Assembly: GCA_905160935.1 (NCBI GenBank)
Contig: CAJHZI010000416.1
Span: forward strand, 2,002,501 to 2,066,500
Origin: Enchytraeus crypticus
Taxonomy: Eukaryota > Annelida > Clitellata > Enchytraeida > Enchytraeidae
DNA: 64,000 bases
Direction: 5' to 3'
Notes under the pieces: model-generated
Told to the model about the DNA's origin: nothing
Seen by the model: the letters and a program-made list of their open reading frames with translations, nothing else
Database searches by the model: none
Position numbers and translations under genes: made by a program
In this document: positions 10,393 through 21,440 of the stretch, piece after piece
Position numbering within the stretch: the first letter of the stretch is position 1
Layout of the letters: every line of letters starts with the position of its first letter

Positions 10393-11501
10393 ATTCCAGT
10401 GGAAGATCATCAAGCCAATCAGATCCAGCACGACGTGACAAATGTTCTCAGTGTGAGGTAACTTTCAGTGAAACAGATCAAGTGAAGTCAAGTACACAGT
10501 GTAAACATATGAGTGACAGTCGGTTGCATTGTACTCAGTGTGATGAAACATTCAGCAGCAAATCCTACTTGAAGCAGCACATACAGTGCCAACATGAGAA
10601 CAACAGACAGCATTGTTGTACTCTGTGTGATACATCATTCAATGTTAAATCAGATCTCACTCATCATATGAAACACGTGCATGGAGATAAGAAATATAAG
10701 TGTGACAAATGTAAATACAGTTCTTTGTACAGATATCTTCTAAATATTCACATCTCTGCTGTTCATTTAGAGGAGAAACCTCACAAGTGTCCACAGTGTA
10801 ATTTTTGCTGCTCACAGAATGGTAATCTACTACGTCACATTCGTTTTGTTCATGGGAAACATGAACAGCAGGCAACAGGAAACAGCAAGCAGCATGGTTG
10901 TACTCTCTGTAATAAATCTTTTAGTGTTAAATCAATTCTCACTCAGCATGTGAAAAATGTGCATGGAGGTAAGAAATATAAGTGTTACCAGTGTGATTAC
11001 AGTTCAACGAACAGGCATCATATGAATGATCACATCTCAGCTGTTCATTTAGAAGAGAAACCTCACGAGTGTCCACAGTGTAACTATTGCTGTTCTCGGA
11101 AGGATACTCTAACACGTCACATACGTTTTGTTCACAATCAGGAAAAGTCTTCTCAATGTTCTTCTTGTGATAAGAAATTATCAACACGCCAAGCTCTAGA
11201 TCATCACTGGAGATCAGTTCATTGTGGAGAAAAACCTTTCACGTGTGATCAGTGTGATTATAAGTGTTCACAGAGAAGTAATCTTTTATTTCATAAGAGA
11301 CGTATTCATGATGGTATACGACGCTTTGGTTGTGCTGAGTGTGAATACAAGAGTTCAACAAAAAGTTACCTTAAGGAACATTGGCTCGCTGTACACTATC
11401 AAGAGAGGCACTCTTGCACTGAGTGTGGCAAATCCTTCAGTAGTACTTCATATCTCAGGAAGCATCAGAATGCTGTTCACAAGCTGCTTAAGCCTCAGTG
11501 A
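10393..11501 (+). CDS. C2H2 zinc-finger gene B, terminal finger exon
   Basis: Acceptor AG at 10391-10392, phase 1; joined to 6738-6867, 7447-7572 and 9022-9108 it gives 1452 bases, a frame of 483 residues with no internal stop. After SSGRSSSQSDPARRDK and a degenerate finger there are eleven C2H2 fingers. Fingers 2-4 and 5-7 are a duplicated three-finger block joined by the unusual linker GKHEQQATGNSKQH, also present in gene B2. Finger 8 has Gln in place of the usual aromatic residue before its first Cys. Several fingers have an extra Cys at the core aromatic site (CDYKCS). The protein ends LKPQ shortly after finger 11. Expected to be a nuclear DNA-binding protein; target unknown. Confidence 0.87.
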
Positions 11502-11634
11502 CGTGTTGATATTAATAAACATTAAAGTTAAACCCTTACATTGACTTCAATATTTCGGATCTTAAATTATGTAAGAATATTGTAATAATTAATATAGATA
11601 AGTACAACTTAATTTCTGTAAATTATAATTTTAT

Positions 11635-11910
11635 TCATCGTCATCATCATCTTCCCTTTAATCCCAGTTTTACAAGGATGGGGATATGAATAGACCTCCA
11701 CTACTCTCTGTCCGATACCTTATCATTTGTCAATTCCCAATAATGTCTTATATTAGTTTTATAAAATTTTGTAGAAATTGATGGAGTTTATGCGCTTACC
11801 TACCGAGAATGCTCTTTTCTAACGTTGCAGTCGATCTTAGTGCTTTAGTAGCCTTTTAAGACAAGTACAGTCACCGGTTGGTGAATTCGTTACACAACCC
11901 GGGCACAGAA
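11635..11910 (+). repeat. Dispersed repeat R1, 3' of gene B
   Basis: Starts CATCGTCATCATCATCTTCC, contains GATGGGGATATGAATAGACC and GGTTGGTGAATTCG, and ends near ACCCGGGCACAG. Equivalent copies follow gene B2 (23265-23535) and the ZNF pseudogene (31260-31535), so it belongs to the duplicated unit. Confidence 0.6.
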
Positions 11911-11944
11911 ATTTAAATTCTAATTGTAATTTATAATTCTTTTA

Positions 11945-12190
11945 TTTTAAAGTTTATTTTTAACCTGTATGTAAAAACTGGGGTTTGACGGAAATGTTGA
12001 GGCAATACGTGGCGAATAACTGCCCGCAACTCCAGTTCATGCTTGGATGTAGTGCTGAAGCATAAAATCTTTGTAATGTCACTGAATGCTTTAACCAAAG
12101 AAAAGAGGTCTCAAGCTTCGCTCGTTTGTCTGTTTTATAAGTCAAGCCGTTCCACTTATGAAATAAACTCCATCGGAATTAATAGTAATA
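11945..12190 (+). repeat. Dispersed SINE-like repeat R2 with (AAT)n tail
   Basis: Contains CTGGGGTTTGACGGAAATG, CACTGAATGCTTTAACCAAA, GAGGTCTCAAGCTTCGCTCG and ends in GGAATTAATAGTAATAATAA. Other copies lie at 23585-23830, 31605-31820 and, inverted, 31850-32090. A short simple-sequence tail and dispersed copies suggest a SINE, but no clear pol III box is seen. Confidence 0.5.
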
Positions 12191-12194
12191 ATAA

Positions 12195-12400
12195 TTATTT
12201 TATTTTTATTAATAATAACTTCGATCTCCCTGGAATTTTTTCCTTCAAAGCTGTCAACATGCACCCTGGCTTCCAAGGTGACCACCCACAAAGTAGGCTA
12301 CTAACCGAAGCCGATGTAGCTTAACTTCCATTGATGACGCGCAACTAAATCAAATGCGCTAAATCCAGCCATTACACTAAACACATGACGGCGAGCTAAA
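12195..12400 (-). mobile_element. 5S-like SINE, partial copy
   Basis: On the minus strand it reads GAAGTTAAGCTACATCGGCT, GGTTAGTAGCC and TTTGTGGGTGGTCACCTTGG, which parallels the 3' half of 5S rRNA (GAAGCTAAGC, GGTTAGTACTTGGATGGGAGACC). Better copies are at 20859-21185 and 38960-39256. Its 3' end abuts an (AAT)n tract. Confidence 0.6.
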
Positions 12401-12900
12401 GTTTTCTTACCAGTATCAGTGCTGAATAGGCCAATTATAAATATTTTAAATCTTGGATTAAATACTCGCTTCAATAAGATACAACGTAAACCTTATCATA
12501 CACGTAATGACTTCGATAGGAGTACGCGTGTTACAAGTAATCTCAAAAGACACTTTCTAGTAATCATCAATAACTTTAATACAACCACTAACAGATCTGT
12601 TCTCTTTATTTTCTCTGAGGTTCTCACCGATAAAGGAAACATTAGATAAGCCTTCATTTTATCCCTAAAAGTTAGAACACGAAACCTATTAAGTTTATCA
12701 CAAAGTATTGTCTGATGTATTCAGGAATATCCAAATCATCGGCACACGACCTATTTAATCATGTGCAACTTAAACAAATGATTAGTAATTCTAATTGGTT
12801 TAAGTAAAAGGTAACAAATCATAGTGCTCAATGTTGCTACGGACAACTGTAGGATTCTATTCATTTTGTTGAAGGCTACCAGCAAAGGGCCGCATGATCT

Positions 12901-13192
12901 GAGGTAGTATATTTATATCAACAGTCACAATATTCATCACGATTATCATCAGCACATCTTGCTATTCTTGATTCAAATGAAAATGAAGAGAATCATTCTA
13001 GAAGCCACTTGAGTGATCATGAAGTTACTCCCTGACAAGTGCAAATAGTGAAATATGGCTTCGTCATGTCTCAAGCATGAAACGAGGACAAGCTACACAA
13101 CACACCTTTAGCAGTTGAGAGACGAAAGGCAGGCGTCAAATAGCAGCCAGAGAAAAGGTAACGTATGATTTACGTATTTCTGCATTAGTTCA
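12901..13192 (+). promoter_or_regulatory. Conserved block upstream of gene B2 (copy 2)
   Basis: Matches 3532-3811 over its length, including the terminal GAAAAGGTAACG. It lies about 1.7 kb before coding exon 1 of gene B2. Candidate 5' non-coding exon or promoter region. Confidence 0.35.
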
Positions 13193-13219
13193 TCTAGTTT
13201 ATAAAATTGAGCTGATCTC

Positions 13220-13675
13220 TCACCTCAGTAAGGACAATCTGCCGCTGCTACGGGTGATGTCAAGATTCTTCATTACTCTTGTGATGTCTAGCTTCACGCT
13301 CTAAGCTATCTAATCTTTCTTTTCAGCATGCTGCACCGCAGATCTGAAATTCATTTCCATCCAATCTTCGGAAGTCTTCGTTTAATCACATCGGCCTTTG
13401 CCTATGAGCAGTTCCATAGGCAGTTGTAGACCTATCCTTTCCATCTCTCTCATCCAGTGTCCAAGAGTTGTTGTCTCCTAAACCTCCTTTACTTTAATTC
13501 TTTTCATATTTGGACAGATTTTCTGGATTTTGTAATTTGCACCGTTTTGGACCTTCTTTTTGCTTGCAGGTTTGAGTTTGCTTCAATAGTGCTCGATGTT
13601 GTCATTGATGACGTACGTAGCACTCTAATTGTTGTTATGTTATGAAAAGTTATAGTGTCATTGACGGCAGGGGAA
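13220..13675 (+). mobile_element. LINE 3'-end repeat, QHAAPQFWNS family (copy 2)
   Basis: Reads TTTTCAGCATGCTGCACCGC (the QHAA motif) and continues through TTTTGGACC to TTGACGGCAGG. Damaged by substitutions and small indels. Confidence 0.55.
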
Positions 13676-13869
13676 TAGACCTTTGCGAAACTAAAAAATT
13701 CCAACCAATAGGAAGCAAGTGACTTGAACTAGATCGATCTTCGTTTCTGGGTTAGTTTACTTAGCGTCATGCATCCAAGGTAGCCACATAATTCTTGATA
13801 TGATATACTTAAAAATATGTTCTGAACTCATTAAATTTGGTAACCAAATCTTTGAAAGTTGAATTGATA

Positions 13870-14125
13870 GTCATATATTTTCCATCTCTCTTTTCCATCC
13901 AGTGTCCATTTGTTGCGACCAGCGCCCAAACCTCCTTTTCTTTAATTCCTTTCATCTTTGGAAAACTTTCTGGATTTTTGAACTTGCGCCGTTTTTAGAT
14001 CTTCTTTTTGCTCATCGGCCTGATTTTGTCTCAATGGCGCTCGGTGTTTTCAATGGTGACGTAGCACTTTAATTGTTGTTACGTTATGTTATATTATAGC
14101 GCATTGACGGCAGGAGAATTTTTCT
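13870..14125 (+). mobile_element. LINE 3'-end repeat, QHAAPQFWNS family (copy 3, 3' half)
   Basis: Begins at the CATCTCTCTTTTCCATCCAG point and runs to TTGACGGCAGGAG, repeating the second half of the copy just upstream. Confidence 0.5.
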
Positions 14126-14164
14126 AATTGTTGTTGTTGCTGGTAGAATATCTTAGGGTTACCC

Positions 14165-14347
14165 CTACGCTATTAGCGTCATGAACTTTTAAATGTCAGA
14201 TCCTGAGGTGAATTGATCTGAGTAAAATCTCGGACATTCACTGGACTGGTTACACGGAAAATGGTCTAAATTGCCTAACGGTTTAAACATGTGGTATAAA
14301 AGGTGATAGATATCGACATAGTTGATCATTTCAGTATAATGCGTGTT
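14165..14347 (+). mobile_element. tRNA-derived SINE family S2
   Basis: Contains ATTAGCGTCATGAACTTTTA, AATCTCGGACATTCACTGG, GCCTAACGGTTTAAACATGT and GATATCGACATAGTTGATCA, aligning with the copies at 19300-19535 and 37855-38050. Box B is worn in this copy. Confidence 0.6.
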
Positions 14348-14839
14348 TATAAAAAATATTTCTTGGTGGAAGTTGGATAAAGAACTGATTTAAGTTTATT
14401 GTTTGTAAACATTATATATATAATTTTAGTATATTATTATTTATTTACATAGTATTACTCACTAAAACTATATTGCAACTATCAACATCTATTTTAAATA
14501 TAATTATTAGTACATGATTTAAGTATTAAATTATTTAAGATACAGAAGTCATTCAATCTAGACAAAAGGAAAAATCACTGATTATTACGATTTAATCATT
14601 TGCATAGGCCTATAGCGATCAATTTATATAACCACAAACAAATCTCCTTGGTTCTGTGATATTTCAGTACAGGAAAATTTTCATATTTTAGTTCATTTCA
14701 GTTCAGATAGATTAATTTGTTGAATTTCTAATTTTAGTTCTCAAAATATAGATATTTCATATATCAGTTCAATTTCCGTGCTATAAATAGTTCCTAATTT
14801 CTCTTTTAATTCTGCAATAATTCATAATTTCTATTTCAG

Positions 14840-15018
14840 TTTAAAACTGTTAATCTGCATATAGAACTACATTGATAGTTATATTACAATGTCTGAAACG
14901 TTTTATGCCAAGCTTGAGGTTGAAGAGTCAATCGAATTCAGTATGAGTGAAGATTTGATAACATATTCATTACCTGAAGCGCCGGGATATTTCAGTCAGT
15001 TAAAGATTAAAAATGAAA
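14840..15018 (+). CDS. Gene B2 coding exon 1: acidic N-terminal module (CDS 14889-15018)
   Basis: Acceptor TTTCAG before 14840; ATG at 14889; donor GAAA|GTAAGT. It encodes MSETFYAKLEVEES, MSEDLITYSLPEAPG and SQLKIKNE, 43 residues plus a split codon. It is nearly identical to gene B exon 1. The remnant module that follows in the intron (about 15045-15145) is more damaged than in gene B, with stops in every likely frame. Confidence 0.74.
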
Positions 15019-15304
15019 GTAAGTCTAATTTAATTATTAAGTTAATTGATTGTCAAATGAGTTAGGATTTTATAAAGCATTGTTCACTGGATAGTCATAT
15101 TTTATCATTGAGATGCTAAAGTCAGTTAGAAATTAGTAGTGAAGATACTATTTATGTATAATTATTTGATTGTTTATAATTAAATCACTAATACTATTAA
15201 ACATAATGTGAAATTTCATGCTAAACCTGTTTTGCTTTCACTTTGAATGTCAGGATGTATGATCTGCTCAGTGCGTAAGTGCTTTAGGTAGAGTCACAAT
15301 ATTT

Positions 15305-15495
15305 TAAAAGACTGTTCTTGAGGTCCTGGGATCAATTCCTATTATTGCTGATCAGAGAGTAAAATCTAAGACATTCACTAGAATCACTAAACTGATAAGA
15401 TGGATATTTGACTAAAATGTCGAATGGTTTAACAGATAATAGTAAGAGTGATTGATATCTCCACAGATGATTGGTTCACTATAATGTGTGTTTAA
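15305..15495 (+). mobile_element. tRNA-derived SINE family S2, old copy
   Basis: Same position relative to exon 1 as 7165-7345 in gene B and 27030-27140 in gene C. A box-B-like GGGATCAATTCCTA remains near 15329. Confidence 0.5.
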
Positions 15496-15627
15496 CATTA
15501 ATTAATAATATATCAAGAATTTTCTTCGTACATAATTCAATAATAATTATAATAGGATTATTAATTCAAAATTGCAATAAATATTAGAGGATTATTACAA
15601 CTGACATATTTTTAACGACTATTGCAG

Positions 15628-15753
15628 GTGTTGAGCTGAAGCCTGAAGTGTCGAGTGTCTGTACTGTGAGTGAAGATTTGATTTCACATTCATCCCTGGA
15701 AGAGAATAATTTGTCTCCTGGGTGTTCCAGTCCTGTACAGATTAAAAATGAAG
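15628..15753 (+). CDS. Gene B2 coding exon 2: second SEDLI module
   Basis: 126 bases between ATTGCAG and GAAG|GTAAAT, phase 1-1. It encodes VELKPEVSSVCTVSEDLISH, SSLEENNLSPGC and VQIKNE. Only a few bases differ from 7447-7572, so the duplication of the gene unit is recent or the exon is constrained. Confidence 0.74.
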
Positions 15754-16524
15754 GTAAATTGTTATGCAGTCGTCATTATTAGCATAATTTTAAAATTCAT
15801 GTTTAAACTTCATATTAAACGTGCTTCACATTCTCTTTCTGGAGTCGCCAGGACTTTGGTGTAGGGAGAATTGAGCTCGCTTAGGTTTCTGTGCTAAGTG
15901 TAGGCGTACACTGAAACCGCCCAGTATGCAGTAGCAGAATATCTGTTTTGAATATTTAAAATTTTTACACATTGGATTTGAAAAAATTATTTATTGCTTA
16001 CCTGAGACAAATTTGTTTCTAATTTAATACAATGTCATAAATTTAATTAATAATAAGTGTATACGACTCCAGCTAAAGTAGGATTTCTATTTTTCTACAG
16101 TGGCTCTTAGAATTGTAAACTTAACTTTGTAACTACTCTCTATGAATGCTCTGATGCTGAAAGTTCTAATGATTTGAATATTATACTATTGTGAAAGGCA
16201 GTTGGCAAATCTTTCATTTCGTAGCTGCTGTGAAAGTTGAGCAATTTATTTAAATCAAGTCTCACTTCACAACATTAATCAGTTGAATCATCTTCTCGCC
16301 TGCAAAATGACAACCAGTAGATTTAATATTGGACAAACACAAGCTTTCTATTGTGTTATATCAGCCAATAAGTCTTGTCACATTCATAAAACATGGTGGT
16401 TCTCAAAAGTAAAAACATCAATTCATCATCAGGTCATTAAAAGTCAGCAAGTAACTGGATCACTGTGGTTCTGCGCAACAGGCAACAATATTTCTTACTA
16501 TGGTAATTCTGTCATCATTTACTT

Positions 16525-16745
16525 TTAAATCCCAGTTTAACCAGGGTCCAGATTCGAGCGGACTTTCTCCAGTCAAGTTTATCCATTCGTTGAAGTTTTT
16601 GTTGCAATTTCTGGAGCTTAGGCGCTCAGCAACCGAGTGCCCATTCTGACATTGGTGGTTTGGATTTTGGTGCTTTAGTCACCTTCTACGACACGTGCAT
16701 ATTTACACGGTTGGTCCATTTTTCAAGCAACCCGGACACAACACG
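16525..16745 (+). repeat. Dispersed repeat R1, intron of gene B2
   Basis: Matches 8005-8235; includes CAGGGTCCAGATTCGAGCGG and GGTGCTTTAGTCACC and ends ACCCGGACACAACACGGG. The block at 16825-17075 then repeats 8310-8570. Confidence 0.55.
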
Positions 16746-17637
16746 GGAAAGTGATTCTATGTCATCGTGGTCCAATATTCTACCCACCCCTAACAAAAGC
16801 TCATCTGATATGTATCAATCTTATAAGTGGTTCCTGGAGGGGTTGTGGTGAGAGGAGGGTACACGTGTCCCCTTCCCCCCATGACGACGCTAATCTCTTC
16901 AGTCTATATATCTATATACTCTTCCTCTCTTCAGTGCTTTTCTTTACTATTTGTTCTGTGCATTTAATAGATTGTTCTGGTGGTGTAGAAATGCTTGTAG
17001 TTGTATGTTCAGCTTGAAACGTCCCTGAGATGATCCTTAACAGAGTAGCCACATGTTAAATCTACATTCTATAGTTATTTATATATACATTTAAGAACTG
17101 ATAAAGTTGTGTATCAATTTATAATTCAGGAATAGTAATAGGGAACCTGAATCCACATGTGATATCTTGTATCTGCAAATGTAATGAAATAAAAACCATA
17201 GAATAAAATTTGCATTTTATTGTACTTGATATCTACATTTTTAAACCGTTAAAGTTTTATATCAATTCATAATTCAGTAATAGGAATCCTGAATCCGCAT
17301 GTAATATCTCATATCTGCTAATGTAATAAAAAACACTAGAATGTAATCTATGACTTCAAGTTCAATTAATTCTTATAATGTCATAAATCTACATTTATCT
17401 GCAAAATTGACTCAATTTTTTAATAATAACTTTAGAAAATAATTAAAACATTTCTCTTATTGTTCCATTCTTCTCGTATGATATTTCGTTATTTGTGGAG
17501 GGTGTATGGCTTGATGGTTAGTGTGTTCACCTCGCAAGCAAATGGTATAGTTTCAAAGCCCAGGTCAGTCAACAACTAAAGCTCCCAATACACCCTATGG
17601 CCTATTTTAATTATGCTACACGTGTTCATTTGTACAG

Positions 17638-17721
17638 AATCAATCAAAGTTCATCCATTACCAGAAATGCGCAACTGTTCAGTTGTATTGAGACGCATTG
17701 ATGTCACATCCACTGGATCAG
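17638..17721 (+). CDS. Gene B2 coding exon 3: small basic module
   Basis: 84 bases between TTTGTACAG and GATCAG|GTTCGT, phase 1-1. It encodes SIKVHPLPEMRNCSVVLRR then IDVTSTGS. It is three bases shorter than the exon in B and C, an in-frame loss, which supports a coding role. Confidence 0.72.
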
Positions 17722-17924
17722 GTTCGTATTATATTTCAGCTGATACTAGGTTAGTGGCCTTATGTTGCAATTTAAGATTTGTTGCAAGGAATTATATTTG
17801 CTTAAAATCAAACCTATTTTGTAATCGAAACGCCAGTTTAAATGACATTCTTTGGATTTGAAAGTGGTGAAATTATAATTAATCTATAATTATATAATTT
17901 TCATACTCTCTCAATTCACTGCCT

Positions 17925-18860
17925 ACTGACAATTTCACGGTATATGACGCTTCCACTCTTCTCTGTCTTCCATTTTCCATTTTATGTCCACATATAAGTG
18001 GAACTTTAAACTATCTTGTGTTGTATCTATCTTAGTGCACTCCCTTCTGGCAGGTCCATGGTATATAACTCCTCCATCCTTGTCTATGTTTCGCTTTCCG
18101 CTTAATTTTTACATATAAGTGAGTCTTCAAATCATCTAGCATACCTAATCTCAACCTGCCTCTGCCTCTTTTCCTTCCATTCTACCTTCTATGACCTCTT
18201 TTAATAGACTTTCCACTCTTTGAATGTGTCCAATTCCACTCTTATTCCTATTTTTACTACATTAGTCAATTGTTATCTGTACCAACTCTCTCCAGAACTT
18301 CCTGATTTGTAACCTATTGCATCCTGTTAATTCTTTCCATTATTCTCCATATCCACATTTCCAATGCCTCTAGTTTCTAATAATGGCTAATATCTTCATT
18401 CCTTAAGGTCCATGTTTCAGATTCATATATTAGCGTGGTCCAAACAAAGATTTTCACTATCTTAATCTTTGTGTCTTTCTTTAGACTTTGAAAAATTTTT
18501 TCCAATAGAAAGGAACTTTTTAAAAGTCTAAATAAAGACACAAAGGTCGCCGAAGGCCACTTTTGCTTGTGCAACCCTACTGCATATTTCGGTCTCTCAT
18601 TTCCCAACGTCGGTTATAGTATGACCCAAATATTTGAAACTCCTTACCTGTACAGATTTCTTACCATTTCTTGTGATATTAACTTAACCTTTTTATGGAT
18701 CACTTAGGTCTTTTTGATATTAATCTTCATGCCATATCTCAAAGCCATATCGCTCAGCCTATCCATTATCTTCTGCAGTCCAATCTCGCTACCCGCTACC
18801 ATTCCTTGGTAGCGGGTAGCCAGTTCCAATTCCACTTATCTTCCACATAGGATATCTCGG
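17925..18860 (-). mobile_element. LINE fragment (GRGRPR family), two overlapping 3' copies
   Basis: On the minus strand this is the C-terminal half and 3' end of the reverse transcriptase ORF found at 42841-43590: traces of LRYGMKIN, the WTLR..ED region and GRGRPRLGMLDDLK. A second 3' end begins near 18035, so two copies overlap or a tail was duplicated. Stops and frameshifts are frequent. Its 5' limit at 18788-18820 is a perfect short palindrome. Confidence 0.75.
18788..18820. repeat. Snap-back palindrome, 14-bp arms, 5-nt spacer
   Basis: GCTACCCGCTACCA, spacer TTCCT, then TGGTAGCGGGTAGC. The arms are perfect. It marks the 5' end of the LINE copy. Confidence 0.9.
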
Positions 18861-19299
18861 AGATCATAGGAGGCTCTGACTTTAAATCATTCCTCTAATC
18901 GACATATTAAAACTATCCATAACTCTTAAAACACGTGCTTCTCCTGCACACCACACTTCTCCACGTCATCAATAATAATAACGATTCACCGGAAGTGACG
19001 TCAACACGTCTTTAAAGAAATTTTGTAAACAAGACTTTTTTAAACATCTTAATTTTAGAGCAACAAAAACAATATTAATAATATTGCAATATAACACTAT
19101 CCTCAGACATTCTCAGTAAATGACCTAAAAACCTCAAAACAGTTTAACTTATGCTTTATTGGAACTTTCCTAGGTTTCACATGCATACATTAAAACTGAT
19201 TAAATAATTGTTGAATATATTTTATCTTTAATTGCTCCTCAATTTAATTACTCTTCCAAATATAGTGAAGCTTTTGGAATACGTCACATGCTTTACCGA

Positions 19300-19535
19300 T
19301 TAAAACACGCATTATAGTGAATAATCAACTATGTTGATATCTATCACTTTTAAAACCACATGTTTAATCTGTTAGGCAATTTAGACCATTTTCCGTATAA
19401 CCAGTCCAGTGAATGTCCGAGATTTTACTCTCAGATCAGCGCGGCCGGGATTCGAAGCCACGAGGGTTCAATTCACCGCAGGATTTGTCATTTAAAACTT
19501 CATGACGTTACCACTACGCTATTTAGACATTCTAC
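19300..19535 (-). mobile_element. tRNA-derived SINE family S2 (well preserved)
   Basis: On the minus strand it opens with AATAGCGTAGTGGTAACGTC (box A, TAGCGTAGTGG), then TTGAACCCTCGTGGCTTCGA (box B region), AAAATCTCGGACATTCACTG, GTTATACGGAAAATGG and ends near CACTATAATGCGTG. The order and spacing of boxes A and B fit a tRNA-derived pol III promoter. Confidence 0.72.
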
Positions 19536-19549
19536 ACTCCACATCTCTT

Positions 19550-19985
19550 TCACTTGATCCATTTTGCGAATATTTTACTGCCTCTATACGTGAACTTCTT
19601 TACCCTTTCAACTTCGCTTTGATTAACTCTTATAGTGAATAAGTCTGTCTCTGCAGATGTGAGGATTTTTGTCTTTTCAGAGCTAATTATTAATCCATCC
19701 TTTGCAGAATTTTCTTCTAAAGCTGATGTCATTTCTTGTAGTTGATGACTTTTGATTGCAAGTAAAGCTATATCGTCTGCAAAATCAAGGTCAGTTAATT
19801 TCCTATGATTCAACTTTATTCCCCATTCTCTTTCTTCAAAAGCTTTTCTCATTACAAAATGAATCACTAGAAGAAAAAGAAATGATGATAAAATACTTCC
19901 TTTTCTACCTCTTGTCACAACGTTGAAAGAGTCAGTGACCCCTGTTTGTGTTCCTATGTTGCACGACGAGTATCCTTGTTGCTGT
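19550..19985 (-). pseudogene. Reverse transcriptase fragment of a second LINE family (LDFADDIALL)
   Basis: A 148-codon minus-strand frame with RGRKGSILSSFLFLLVIHFV, then LTDLDFADDIALLAIKSHQL (the catalytic A-DD box, written FADD) and EVERVKKFTYRGS. It covers RT motifs B' to the start of the thumb. The usual GVRQG before SILS is altered (VTRGRKGSILS). There is no endonuclease part, and nothing on either side continues the frame. Confidence 0.75.
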
Positions 19986-20012
19986 TTCTGTAGCAAAGCA
20001 AATTTTGACGGT

Positions 20013-20290
20013 GTAGGGGAGCTAACCCCACGACCAACCCTCCTCCTTTATCCAGGCTTGGGACTGGCACTGAGAACCAGTGGCGGAGTTACCTTTTCCC
20101 AACATAGACATACTCAATCTACCCTGACCATTTTTTGATCACCGGACTGGTTTAGGACTTTACTTCTCCTCAGCACATTTCTATTGCAGATTGGTCTGGG
20201 TGAATTGATCTGTAGTGATGTGTGCTGTTGGGGACGTCTCTGACATCATCCCTGGATGAGGAAACGGACGTTAAACCTTTACTATTATTA
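20013..20290 (+). mobile_element. SINE-like repeat with conserved GACGT 3' domain
   Basis: Runs from GTAGGGGAGCTAACCCCACG through CTTTATCCAGGCTTGGGACT and CAGTGGCGGAGTTACC to GACGTCTCTGACATCATCCC and GAGGAAACGGACGTTAAACC, followed by an ATTATT-rich tail. The 3' motif also ends the fragments at 8505-8560, 17020-17070, 27390-27440 and 42270-42325, and resembles the 3' part of the tRNA-SINE family S1. Confidence 0.6.
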
Positions 20291-20499
20291 ATAATATTAT
20301 CATTAATAAAAATAACTTTTTGAAAATAAAATTTTAAATTCGCCAAATGTTTTGTTTCTAAACTTCAAAATTTTATACTAGCCAATTTATTTAAATTTTA
20401 ACTTTATTTAATTCGACAAGTTATATATAGTTTTAGAATGATTTTTTCCTGTATCAACAGCTTTCAATCACTATTAAATAATGTTGTTTTAGGATCTCT

Positions 20500-20858
20500 C
20501 TCTTAGTGCACTGCCTACTGGCAGGTCCATGATACATAACGCCTCCACTCTTCTCTGTCTTCCGCCTTCCTCTTCATTTTCATATATGAGTGGGTCTTTA
20601 AATCATCTAACATACCTAATCTCGGCCTGCCCCTGCCTCTTTTTCCTTCCATTCTACCTTCTATGACCTCCTTAATAGACCTTCCCCACTTAGAATGTGT
20701 CCTATCCATCTATTCTTCCTATTTCTTAAAACTTTTATCAACTGTCTATCTGTGCCAACTCTCTCCAGGACTTCCTCATTTGTAACCTTTTGAGTCCAGC
20801 TAATCTTCCATTCTTCTCCAAATCCACATTTCCAATACCTCCAGTCTCGTAATATCTT
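20500..20858 (-). mobile_element. LINE fragment (GRGRPR family), 3' part
   Basis: Minus-strand frame with SKWGRSIKEVIEGRMEGKRG, RGRPRLGMLDDLKTHSYMK and KAEDREEWRRY. It continues beyond a SINE insertion at 21187-21440. Confidence 0.8.
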
Positions 20859-21185
20859 TTTTTTGTTCCTTTAGTTGCACACATGACATACCGCATGTGC
20901 TACATGGTTTCCTTTCTTGGTTTCTGTTTTTGTAGTTTTCAGTATTTTCTCCATTCCTTTCCATGGTTATTAGTAATCGTTGCCTTTTGTTGGCGCATCA
21001 GTTGCAGCCGGCGTGGATTTAAGAATAACCTTCCAACGCCCTCGGGATTTTTTTTTCTTTCAAAGCTGTCAACACTCAGGCTTCCAAGGTGGTCGCCCAC
21101 AAAGTACTAACCGGCGCGATGGAGCTTAACTTCGTTCAACTGACGCGCAGCTTAACACACTGCGCTAATCCCGCCCTCTATCCCC
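20859..21185 (-). mobile_element. Full-length SINE with tRNA-like and 5S-rRNA-like head
   Basis: Read on the minus strand it begins GGGCGGGATTAGCGCAGTGT (tRNA-like start with a box-A-like TTAGCGCAGTG), passes GAAGTTAAGCTCCATCGCGC, GGTTAGTACTTTGTGGGCGA and CCACCTTGGAAG, which aligns with the 3' half of 5S rRNA including its internal control region, then a unique body, and ends GGAACAAAAAAAA. It splits a LINE whose two halves continue on each side. The flanking TAATATCTT (20850) and TAATGCCTT (21186) look like a slightly decayed target duplication. Three other copies lie at 12195, 34258 and 38960. Confidence 0.72.
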
Positions 21186-21186
21186 T

Positions 21187-21440
21187 AATGCCTTAATTTC
21201 TTAAGGTCCATGTTTCAGATCCATATAATAGCGTGGTCCAAACCAAAGTTTTCACTATCTTTATCTTTGTGTCTTTCTTTAGAATTTTTGTTAATAGTTC
21301 CTTTCTACTACCAAAGATCGCTTTTGCTTGTGCAATACTACTGCATATTTCTGTCTCACATTTCCCATCATCGGTTAGAGTATGACCCTAATATTTGAAA
21401 CTCCTTACCTGTTCCAATTTCGTACCATTTATTGTGATAA
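21187..21440 (-). mobile_element. LINE fragment (GRGRPR family), continuation past the SINE
   Basis: Continues the element of 20500-20858: the minus strand carries the CETWTL region, the KDTKIKIV.T region and the KYLGHT..D region in broken form, ending within the FEYLG/NGTKLEQ stretch. Confidence 0.7.

Noticed and set aside
10657-11187. Antisense and shifted frames inside the finger exons (also near 1669, 22288, 22558, 22843, 29591, 36765, 51948)
   Set aside because: They are shadows of the repeated finger codons. Cysteine and histidine spacing makes sense only in the called frame.
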